Source of the DNA: Vulcanimicrobiota bacterium | GTDB taxonomy: Bacteria; Vulcanimicrobiota; Vulcanimicrobiia; Vulcanimicrobiales; Vulcanimicrobiaceae | Length of the DNA: 10,915 bases | Direction: 5' to 3' | Assembly (NCBI GenBank): GCA_030038335.1 | Contig: JASHPC010000036.1 | Span: forward strand, 1 to 10,915 | Shown here: piece by piece, positions 4,502-10,815 of the stretch | Numbering within the stretch: the stretch's first letter is position 1 | Layout of the letters: each line of letters opens with the position of its first letter | Position numbers and translations under genes: made by a program | The notes under the pieces: generated by a model | The model's database searches: none | Seen by the model: only the letters and a program-made list of their open reading frames with translations | Told to the model about the DNA's origin: nothing

Positions 4502-6451
4502 CTAGCTCTCCGCACCGCGCTGATCTTCCACAATAAAACTGCCGTCATCGCACAACTCCACCTTTTGCACCATGGGGTTGCTCAGATACGAAATCGCGGC
4601 CTGGACGTCGCCTCGGTCGCACCGCGCGCTGCTGCCTTGCGCAGCGAGATCTTCGTCTACGAGCACCATTGCCACATCTTCCGTAAAATGCGGTGCGTTC
4701 TCAGCAGTTCCGCAGTAGGCGGACTGCGTCGCCCAGCCGCAGCGCAGGATCGCGTCGGCGACGAGCAACACGCGTTTGCGCGTGCCGTGCGCGCGTTCCC
4801 ATAGCAATCCCTCCACGCCATCCGCCGCGTAACCGGGGGCGAAAAGGGACTCGACCTCGCGTGGATTCGCGCCGGCTCGAAGCACAGCCGCAAGGTCGTC
4901 TACCGTCCAGGCACTCACACCGTGATTGTGCAGCTCGCTCGTGAACTCTACTTCGTCTGCGTACGCGCGTGCAATCATCGCGCAGTGTTGCGCGCGATAT
5001 GCGTCTTTGAACTTCGCGGCTTCCAAGACGTCGGGCTTGTTCAGCCCTTGCGACGCCGACTTGCACTCGAGCATGACGCGATAGCCCAGCGGGCCGAGCG
5101 GTGCGTCCGCGTATCCGTCCGGCGCCTTGTAACCTCCACAATGCGTTGCGTGAAATCCAAGCGCCTCGAATGCCGCGCACACAGCCTGCTCGAACGCAGC
5201 AGCATCGCTTCCCTTTGCCGTTTCCATCAAAGACGCGATCACCGATTCTATTGCCGGCGACGCGACCGCGTCCGCGCCTCGCAACTCCCGCGCTTGCTCG
5301 TCGCTCAGTTGCGGCCATAGATCCTCTGGCTCGTTGACGCGAAAGGTTCGATCGGGATTCTGCACGACCTTCGGTGTGCGCCCGTTTCCCTTCGCACGTG
5401 CGATGTACTCGATGAGCGAGGTGTAGACGTACTTCTGCGATGCCTTCGCATCAAGCAATCCGCGCTCGCTCGCCATCTGAAGAATTTCCGCTGCACTATG
5501 AGATTGTCCGTCCTGCAGCACGGCGATTGCCGCAGCGATAATCGGTCCGGCCGTCGTCATGAGCGCGAGCGGCGACGTCGGAACGTCGACAGACCCGGCA
5601 ACGCTCGCGAAGCGCTGCTCGCCGATCGCTTCGCGTTCGCGCGCGAACACCTCACCGTGTTGGGCAAGCCATCCCTCGAGCTCGCCGGCGCTCACGGTGC
5701 CGTTCTCAAAGCGCTCTGCCTCCTCCCACGGTACCGGAAGCGCGAGCGGATATCCAGCGCCAGCGCGCACGCTGTACGGGAGAATACTGAATCGCCCAGG
5801 CGCATTGCTCGCACAATGGAGGTGCGCGCAGGTACCGCCGTGCGAGTCCGGCTCGAGCGTAAACAGATCGCCATGCTCTTCCACCGCTCGCGCGCAGACG
5901 TCATGGAGCCATGCCCGAACCTGCGGATACGTCGGTGCGTCGTCGAATGGAATCCAACACGCTGCTCCACGACCGCCGTCGAAGACGAGCACGCTGCGTA
6001 CGCCGGACTCCTCGAGTACGTCGCGCGTCGCCAGAAGCGCCTTCGAAAACACTTCTCGCGAGACGCCTGCAGACTCCTCTACCAAGAGTCGCGCAAATGC
6101 AACGCGCATCGGATCGCTCGCGGTCGGCGACCATGAATAAAACTCGAGCGCGCGCGCCTTTGCGACGAGCCCCTCAATCCGTGATGCCGAGAGCTGCGGA
6201 TAGCGTCGCACACCACTAGCGAGTGGCACCTCAACGACGTCGCGCTTCGTACGCGTTTTTTCCGATAGCGGTCCGTGAAACACGCGGGCACCACGCAGCG
6301 CGTGCGGCAGCGCGAGCCACTCAAACGGAACCGCGCCGAAGAGCCGCTCGAGAATCGCCGCCGCGATCGCATAATGGTCTACGACGGATTGGTTCACTGG
6401 CTTGAGATCAGAAATCACATCTGACACACGCATGGCCGATAGCGTATACAC
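4502..6451 (-). CDS. fusion protein: degenerate LigD-type primase-polymerase (AEP) domain, HARE-like winged helix and PD-(D/E)XK endonuclease
   Basis: This 649-residue protein has no close named relative that I recognise. Residues about 100-270 follow the LigD polymerase/AEP layout: SVLVFDGGRGAACWIPF in the place of SGGKGLH, then DLFTLE, then LPYSVRAGAGYPLALPVPWEE, which is nearly the LigD closing motif. The AEP catalytic residues (DxD, the motif II His, the motif III Asp) seem replaced. Residues about 296-376 resemble a HARE-type winged helix (AAEILQMASERGLL ... YTSLIEYIARA ... FRV). Residues about 415-525 form a restriction-endonuclease-like domain with FEQAVCAAFEALGF, PDG (D445), LECK (E462, K464) and GVSAWTVDDL, so the nuclease site appears intact. 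Residues about 545-645 end in a wing-like strand pair. The GTG at 6451 opens the frame; ATG at 6433 is an equally likely start. It is a single gene, divergent from the coiled-coil protein. Domain calls are by eye. Confidence 0.85.
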   Translation of the reverse strand: MYTLSAMRVSDVISDLKPVNQSVVDHYAIAAAILERLFGAVPFEWLALPHALRGARVFHGPLSEKTRTKRDVVEVPLASGVRRYPQLSASRIEGLVAKARALEFYSWSPTASDPMRVAFARLLVEESAGVSREVFSKALLATRDVLEESGVRSVLVFDGGRGAACWIPFDDAPTYPQVRAWLHDVCARAVEEHGDLFTLEPDSHGGTCAHLHCASNAPGRFSILPYSVRAGAGYPLALPVPWEEAERFENGTVSAGELEGWLAQHGEVFAREREAIGEQRFASVAGSVDVPTSPLALMTTAGPIIAAAIAVLQDGQSHSAAEILQMASERGLLDAKASQKYVYTSLIEYIARAKGNGRTPKVVQNPDRTFRVNEPEDLWPQLSDEQARELRGADAVASPAIESVIASLMETAKGSDAAAFEQAVCAAFEALGFHATHCGGYKAPDGYADAPLGPLGYRVMLECKSASQGLNKPDVLEAAKFKDAYRAQHCAMIARAYADEVEFTSELHNHGVSAWTVDDLAAVLRAGANPREVESLFAPGYAADGVEGLLWERAHGTRKRVLLVADAILRCGWATQSAYCGTAENAPHFTEDVAMVLVDEDLAAQGSSARCDRGDVQAAISYLSNPMVQKVELCDDGSFIVEDQRGAES

Positions 6452-6513
6452 TTAATCTCGTTTTAACCAGGTCTTGCGGTCGAACAGGCCGTTAAGCTTC
6501 TGTAAAGTCCGGT

Positions 6514-6555
6514 CCTTTTGTCGATCGCCTTACCGCCAAAGGTACGCACAAAAGG
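6514..6555. repeat. inverted repeat in the divergent region upstream of the nuclease fusion
   Basis: CCTTTTGT (6514-6521) and ACAAAAGG (6548-6555) are perfect 8-bp inverted arms separated by 26 bp. A small inner CCTT/AAGG pair could extend a stem. The site is in the 154-bp gap between the nuclease fusion (minus strand) and the coiled-coil gene (plus strand). It may be an operator, an RNA stem or chance. The rest of the gap shows no convincing promoter pair. Confidence 0.4.
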
Positions 6556-6605
6556 CTATCGGCTAACCTCTAGTCGTTTTCTCGAATCGTCGTGATAGAC
6601 TGGCG

Positions 6606-6878
6606 ATGCACCCAGAAATGTTGGAAGCAAGGATGGCGCGCCTCGAGGGCGCTTACGAGCAGATCGATCGGAGGCTCACGAACTTCGAGCAACGCGTCGA
6701 CGACCGTTTCGCACAGATCGATGCTCGCTTCGCGCACGTCGATGCTCGATTCACGCAGCTTGATACGAAGATCGACCGGAATCGTGCGCACACGGATCGA
6801 CAGTTCATCTGGACCGTCGGCTTGATCGTTCTCTCTATCCTCGCGCCCCTCGTAACTCGGCTTCTGTCGCCCACCTGA
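6606..6878 (+). CDS. small coiled-coil protein with C-terminal membrane anchor
   Basis: This 90-residue protein starts with about 60 residues of strongly heptad-like coiled coil, including three near-identical seven-residue units (RFAQIDA, RFAHVDA, RFTQLDT at residues 34-54). It then has one membrane segment at about residues 67-87 (FIWTVGLIVLSILAPLVTRL) and a very short tail. This architecture is a common small 'hypothetical' type in bacteria. The coiled coil should oligomerise on the cytosolic side of a tail-anchored protein. ATG 6606 is the first start and no good ribosome binding site precedes it. It is divergent from the AEP-nuclease fusion, and a link between them is possible but unproven. 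It converges with the substrate-binding protein gene across 9 bp. Confidence 0.85.
   Translation: MHPEMLEARMARLEGAYEQIDRRLTNFEQRVDDRFAQIDARFAHVDARFTQLDTKIDRNRAHTDRQFIWTVGLIVLSILAPLVTRLLSPT
6705..6767 (+). repeat. three tandem 21-bp units encoding coiled-coil heptads
   Basis: Units 6705-6725, 6726-6746 and 6747-6767 each encode RF-x-x-x-D-x. The first two are strongly alike at DNA level (for example both end in TCGATGCT) and the third has drifted. This suggests growth of the coiled coil by tandem duplication of a heptad unit. Confidence 0.65.
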
Positions 6879-6887
6879 CGCGACCAG

Positions 6888-8438
6888 CTACTTCGGGTTC
6901 ATCTCCCACTGCGTGGCGTTGCTGTAGATGAAGAGCATGTTCGGCGAAAAATTGCGCAGCGACGGATTGACGCCGTAGAACAATGTGTACACCGCCAGCG
7001 GTACGAGCGCGACCCGGTCAACCATCGCGCGCTGCATCGTGAAGAATGCCGCACGCCCGGCTGCTGGGTCGAGGTCGCTACTGGCACGCGCGTAGGCGGC
7101 GTCGTAGGCACGATCGCAGAAACGCCCAAGATCGGAGCCCACCGGAGCGGCGTCCGCACAGCGAAAGAGCTCGGAGTCGATCGGATCGAGACCGCCAATA
7201 TACGCCAAGATCGCAAGATCGAACTTACCTTCAAAAAGCGGGCCACTGCGATCGAAAAACACGCTTTCGGGATACGCATGCACGGCAACGTTGACGCCTA
7301 CCGCGCGCAACTCGGCCTGCAGCATGACCGCAAGGTTGTTGTCAATGCCGTTCGGGATGTACCCGAGCTCGAGCGTCCCGACAGGGTGCGACCGAAAATA
7401 CGAGCGCGCCGCGGCGGGATCGTACGGAATCCCAGCGATCGAACGATCGTACTCCGGAAGCACCGGCGACAACTCGGTCGTCGCAGGCGAAAGCAAGCCA
7501 TGATACGCGTCTCGCAAAATTGCGCGACGGTCGATGCTTTCCGCGACGGCGCGTCGCGCCGCCACCGTGCTGAGACGCGGCGACTTCACGTTGAACTCGA
7601 TGCTGGTAACGCCGTTGAAGGTCTGACGGACGATCCGAATGCCGCGAGTCGAACGTACGCGCAGCACCTGCAGCTCGTCGAGTTGAGCGACGTCTTCGGA
7701 GTGATTGAGAAGGCCGATGAGCGCGGCATTGTCGTCGGGCACGAAATCGACGATCACTTCCCGAAGGCGCGGCTGCGGGCGAGCGTACGGGTTCGGCGTG
7801 AGGACGATGTTTTCGCTGCGCGTCCAGCTCTCTACGCGAAAGGGTCCGGTTCCAAACGGATGCTGCGCCCAGTCGCTCCTCGCAAGATCTACGGTGCCAT
7901 GAAACGCATGCGCGGGAAGGATCGCGTCCAGAAACGTACCCGCAACAAAGAGCTCTCTCGGCTCCTCCGGCCACGGCGCACGCAGGCGAATGCGCACGGT
8001 CCACCGGTCCGGTGTCTCGAGCGACGACACGCGCCGGTATAGACTGGTATCATTGACCGGATTGCTCGGGTCGAGAATGGCTCGGTACGTAAACGCAACG
8101 TCAGCAGACGTGAACGGTACGCCGTCGGCGAATCGCACGTCGCGACGCAGATGATACGTGATCGTGCGTCCGTCCGGTGAAATGCCGCCGTTCGCAACAG
8201 ATGGCACTTCCGTGCAGAGCACGGGAACAGCCCGATTGTTCGTGCTGATTCCTACCAATGGTTGCGTGTAAAGCTGGGCGAGATCGATCTGTACTTGATC
8301 GAAGGCAAACTCCGGAACCAACGAATGCACTTCGACGTTCGTTGCCACGTGAACGACGCCCGGAGTTCCCCACGCGGCACCTTCTCGCGTGCACGACGTC
8401 ACGCCGACAACGATAAATAGCACAAGCCAGCGTTTCAC
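6888..8438 (-). CDS. lipoprotein ABC-transporter substrate-binding protein, oligopeptide/nickel type (SBP_bac_5)
   Basis: This 516-residue protein belongs to the family that captures peptides, nickel or related solutes for ABC importers. Family signs are a PLVGI segment after the first strand, GGISPDGRTITYHLRRDVRFADGVPFTSADVAFTYRAI, HPFGTGPFRVESW, NPY, then RRAVAESIDRRAI and YDPAAARSYF. The N-terminus MKRWLVLFIVVGVTSC is a lipoprotein signal with lipobox V-T-S-C, so the protein is anchored outside the cytoplasmic membrane. I chose GTG 8438 because GGAGG (8452-8448) stands 9 bases ahead. Longer starts (ATG 8465, TTG 8498) lack a ribosome binding site and push the signal peptide inward. A CATAAT box on the minus strand (8503-8498) could be its -10. 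No permease or ATPase gene adjoins it, so it is either an orphan binding protein or works with a transporter elsewhere. The ligand is unknown. Confidence 0.93.
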   Translation of the reverse strand: MKRWLVLFIVVGVTSCTREGAAWGTPGVVHVATNVEVHSLVPEFAFDQVQIDLAQLYTQPLVGISTNNRAVPVLCTEVPSVANGGISPDGRTITYHLRRDVRFADGVPFTSADVAFTYRAILDPSNPVNDTSLYRRVSSLETPDRWTVRIRLRAPWPEEPRELFVAGTFLDAILPAHAFHGTVDLARSDWAQHPFGTGPFRVESWTRSENIVLTPNPYARPQPRLREVIVDFVPDDNAALIGLLNHSEDVAQLDELQVLRVRSTRGIRIVRQTFNGVTSIEFNVKSPRLSTVAARRAVAESIDRRAILRDAYHGLLSPATTELSPVLPEYDRSIAGIPYDPAAARSYFRSHPVGTLELGYIPNGIDNNLAVMLQAELRAVGVNVAVHAYPESVFFDRSGPLFEGKFDLAILAYIGGLDPIDSELFRCADAAPVGSDLGRFCDRAYDAAYARASSDLDPAAGRAAFFTMQRAMVDRVALVPLAVYTLFYGVNPSLRNFSPNMLFIYSNATQWEMNPK

Positions 8439-8447
8439 TACAGCGCG

Positions 8448-8452
8448 CCTCC
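8448..8452 (-). promoter_or_regulatory. ribosome binding site deciding the lipoprotein start
   Basis: Read on the minus strand this is GGAGG, 9 bases before GTG 8438. It is among the best Shine-Dalgarno sequences in the window and places the lipobox cysteine at residue 16, a normal position. Confidence 0.7.
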
Positions 8453-8601
8453 AACGATTGCTCATTGGATGACGAAGACGCACTTCCCCTGACCACAATT
8501 ATGCTTAGCATCGCGACCGCACCAGCGATAACTGCGCCTTTTACTCGAGCGCTCGCATCCTTCGCGCCGCGCAGATGCTTGCTACGTATAGCAGCCTAAC
8601 A

Positions 8602-8620
8602 GAAAACACATTGTGTTTTC
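8602..8620. promoter_or_regulatory. perfect 19-bp palindrome, likely operator of the RES-Xre operon
   Basis: GAAAACACA-T-TGTGTTTTC is a perfect inverted repeat with a single central base. Its right half covers the -35 box (TTGTGT, 8611-8616) of the antitoxin promoter, as expected for autorepression by the Xre/antitoxin-toxin complex. It is A+T-rich in an otherwise G+C-rich area. It also lies 164 bp upstream of the divergent lipoprotein gene, which it could in principle influence. Confidence 0.7.
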
Positions 8621-8639
8621 AACTATTCTGCCCTATACT
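8611..8639 (+). promoter_or_regulatory. promoter of the RES-Xre operon
   Basis: TTGTGT (8611-8616) and TATACT (8634-8639) are separated by exactly 17 bp. The predicted start is about base 8646, which is the A of the antitoxin ATG, so the mRNA is expected to be leaderless. Confidence 0.6.
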
Positions 8640-8645
8640 ACGCCC

Positions 8646-9023
8646 ATGACCTGGCTTTTAGAAGCTCCACCGAAAACGCGCCGGCCGGAGGCGCTGAGCG
8701 ATCTTAGCCCGCTCCTTGACCGGCTCGTCGAGGCTTTCGGCAACAACCGCCTTGCGGCTATCCTCAACGTCAGCCCCGGCACGGTGACGAACTGGAGCAC
8801 TGGCAAACGTCCGATCGTCGGCGACCACGTGCAACATCTGCTTGACCTGCACGATGTCATGACCCGCGCACTGCAAATCATGGATGCCAGCGTCATCTCT
8901 GACTGGCTAGAAGGCAACGAACCGTTCCTGAACTATGCCCGACCGATCGATGTCCTCGCTTTGCATGGCTCGGGTCCGCTGCTCTCGGCTTTGCGAGGCG
9001 TTGCGAGTAGCGCGTCGGCGTGA
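8646..9023 (+). CDS. Xre/MbcA/ParS-type antitoxin of a RES toxin-antitoxin pair
   Basis: This 125-residue protein has a Xre-like helix-turn-helix at about residues 31-57 (LAAILNVSPGTVTNWSTGKRPI). Its C-terminal MbcA/ParS-type toxin-binding region (SDWLEGNEPFLNYARPIDVLALHGSGPLLSAL, written here from about 85 to 118) carries the conserved W-L, P-I-D-x-L pattern. These antitoxins bind and block RES toxins and repress their own operon. I start at ATG 8646. The frame extends upstream to a GTG at 8613, but that GTG lies inside the operator and -35 box. The stop TGA (9021-9023) overlaps the toxin GTG (9020-9022), so translation is coupled. The antitoxin-first order is usual for this family. The palindrome at 8602-8620 is its likely binding site. 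Confidence 0.92.
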   Translation: MTWLLEAPPKTRRPEALSDLSPLLDRLVEAFGNNRLAAILNVSPGTVTNWSTGKRPIVGDHVQHLLDLHDVMTRALQIMDASVISDWLEGNEPFLNYARPIDVLALHGSGPLLSALRGVASSASA

Positions 9024-9568
9024 CCGAGTTCTATCGCGTTTTCCCGTATGATCCCAGCGCCGCCCCACGAGAACCGGGCGGCGCGCTTTTTGTGCCGGAA
9101 CCCGGCGAGGGCCGCATCGCGAATCCAACGTTGTATCGCGAGCTCTATCTCGCCGGCTCGCCCCAGGCTGCAGTCGCAGAACGCTTTGGCCGGCTTGCCC
9201 GATGGCGCCGCGCAACGTTCGCTCCGCACCATCAACCGCCGTTCGCGATGGCACATCTACGTCTTCCGCGCGAGCGCGTATGCAATCTCGACGATACCGC
9301 TGCGCTCGTCGCATTCGGAATAGCAAAACCTACCGATGTCGTGAGTGACGATCGCGACGTTACGCGAGAATGGGCCCGGCGTATTTTCGACACCCACGAG
9401 TACGATGGGCTGTGTTGGTGGTCGCATTATTATCCTCGTTACCGTATCTATGGCATCTGGGAGGCGAGCCTTTTCGTTCTCGCGGAGCCACCATCGGTTA
9501 TTACGATCGATTCGCCCGTCGTCCGCGAAGCGGCCAAAGACATCGTTCGACAACGTATCGACGCGTAA
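9020..9568 (+). CDS. RES-domain toxin (NAD+-consuming type)
   Basis: RES toxins of the MbcT/ParT/Res group degrade or phosphorolyse NAD+ or ADP-ribosylate a target, stopping growth when the antitoxin is lost. This 182-residue protein has the family length and landmarks. FYRV stands at the start (R6). GR-x2-N near residues 31-35 precedes Y-L-A-x-S (43-47), and E54 takes the place of the conserved Glu. GLCWWSHYY (130-138) has S135 in the position of the conserved late Ser. EASLFVL follows near the end. The GTG start overlaps the antitoxin stop by four bases (GTGA). The catalytic residues look intact, so the toxin is probably active. Which reaction it does cannot be read. It converges with the next gene with three bases between the stop codons. 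Confidence 0.9.
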   Translation: MTEFYRVFPYDPSAAPREPGGALFVPEPGEGRIANPTLYRELYLAGSPQAAVAERFGRLARWRRATFAPHHQPPFAMAHLRLPRERVCNLDDTAALVAFGIAKPTDVVSDDRDVTREWARRIFDTHEYDGLCWWSHYYPRYRIYGIWEASLFVLAEPPSVITIDSPVVREAAKDIVRQRIDA

Positions 9569-9571
9569 CCC

Positions 9572-10786
9572 TTACCGAACGAACAACACCGCGTGGGGAA
9601 TCGCCGGACCGTTCCAACCGTCGGGCCACTTCCGATCGAAGTTGATGCTCCGCGAAGAGAGGCGCAGCGTTCCCGTTCGTAGATCGATCGACGCGAAGGA
9701 GACTTGGAAGTACAACGCGCCGTAGCCGGTGATGGCAAAACGGTTCGTGCCAGGATCCGACGAAACCCAGTGAGGATACGCGTGCGCACCGAACGCGATG
9801 GAACCTGTCTTTACCGGATGCAATGGATTGCGAACGTCGACCGCCACGACCTTGTGGGCGCCAAAACACGGCTGAATCCAGTAATGACCGATTACCGTCG
9901 GTGCTGAAGGGCAGAAGCGACTGCCAAAATCATAGACAAACTGCGCGCTCGGATTCGTTCCCGCAAGACCGTTCAAGCGATAGAGCCCGCAGCCGTCAGT
10001 CGTGACGAGCACGGTCTTCCCATCGGAGAGCAGCCGCGCTTCGTCGGGAAAATCGCGCGCGCCGGCATGTCCCGGCGTCTCCGGAAGAACGATCGTTTTG
10101 ATCCGTTTGAGGTCCGAAAGACGCCACACCTGAACGACCTTGCTCGGACCCTTCGTCGTAAGCGGCGGCATCGGCGCGCTCGTCGTCACGACGCGATCGA
10201 TCTTCGGCAGCACGAGCAAACTATACGGACGTATGTACGGGTCGACGCGCGGATCGGCCGCCGCACTCGTACGGAGAACGTGCCCTCGACCGTCGAGCTC
10301 GACTAACGCTCCAGGAGTCTGCTCTTTCCCCCGTTTGATCTGGTACGTTGCCAGCACGTCCCCGTTGGCAAGTGTTGCGAAGGCATGCGGGAGCGTATAC
10401 GGACCAGCATCGGTAAACGATCCGGCGATGCGCGGCCGTGCCAGGTCGTGCATGTCGAGAATATACGTGGTGTCTGCCGTGAAATCGTTGGCGAAAAGCA
10501 TCCGATTCCAGGGCATCCAGTAGTTCGTGTGATGCGCCATGTGCGAACGCGTGGGCACGGGCAGCATCGCCACAAGATGCCCGAAATCTGGCTTTGTGAC
10601 GTCGAAGACTGCAATGAAGTCGTGCCCGTTGCCGCTTCCGGGAAATGTTTTCGTCTCCATGCCCCACGCCACGAGATACGGGCTCTCGCCACGCGCAACG
10701 GAGCTTGACGCTGAACAGACCGACGCAGCGAGCGCAGCAAATGCGATGAGAGCTGCGGCAGAAAGAATCCCTCGAAGCGCGCGCAC
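9572..10786 (-). CDS. secreted SBP56-like (selenium-binding protein / methanethiol oxidase family) beta-propeller
   Basis: This protein of 404 residues from the chosen start has a signal peptide (RALRGILSAAALIAFAALAA, likely cut near CSA-SS) and a beta-propeller-like body. Family-style segments are AHHTNYWMP (a His-His pair like the metal-binding one of SBP56), RMLFANDFTADTTYILDMHD, LPHAFATLANGDVLATYQ, RPYSLLVLPKIDRVVTTSAPM, VQVWRLSDL and DGCGLYRLNGL. SBP56 relatives in bacteria include copper-dependent methanethiol oxidases. Whether this one has that activity is unknown, because it is shorter than the roughly 460-residue family average. A GTG at 10786 follows AGAAGGA (10801-10795) by 8 bases and is my start. 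A GTG at 10804 is the longer option, 11 bases after the upstream aminotransferase stop. The two genes are probably one operon. Confidence 0.85.
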   Translation of the reverse strand: MRALRGILSAAALIAFAALAASVCSASSSVARGESPYLVAWGMETKTFPGSGNGHDFIAVFDVTKPDFGHLVAMLPVPTRSHMAHHTNYWMPWNRMLFANDFTADTTYILDMHDLARPRIAGSFTDAGPYTLPHAFATLANGDVLATYQIKRGKEQTPGALVELDGRGHVLRTSAAADPRVDPYIRPYSLLVLPKIDRVVTTSAPMPPLTTKGPSKVVQVWRLSDLKRIKTIVLPETPGHAGARDFPDEARLLSDGKTVLVTTDGCGLYRLNGLAGTNPSAQFVYDFGSRFCPSAPTVIGHYWIQPCFGAHKVVAVDVRNPLHPVKTGSIAFGAHAYPHWVSSDPGTNRFAITGYGALYFQVSFASIDLRTGTLRLSSRSINFDRKWPDGWNGPAIPHAVLFVR

Positions 10787-10815
10787 CGAGAGAATCCTTC
10801 TCACCTCACAATGTA

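Noticed and set aside
5498..6136. Plus-strand open frame of 212 residues opposite the nuclease fusion
   Set aside because: It is an arginine-rich antisense shadow of a gene with clear domain motifs, with no start signals or recognisable motifs.
7278..8042. Plus-strand open frame of 254 residues opposite the substrate-binding protein
   Set aside because: Its composition is basic and low in hydrophobics, it has no domain motif, and it is fully covered by the SBP_bac_5 gene on the other strand.
8546..8555. CGAGCGCTCG palindrome in the gap between the lipoprotein and antitoxin genes
   Set aside because: It is a short G+C palindrome expected by chance in such DNA and lies away from the promoter boxes.
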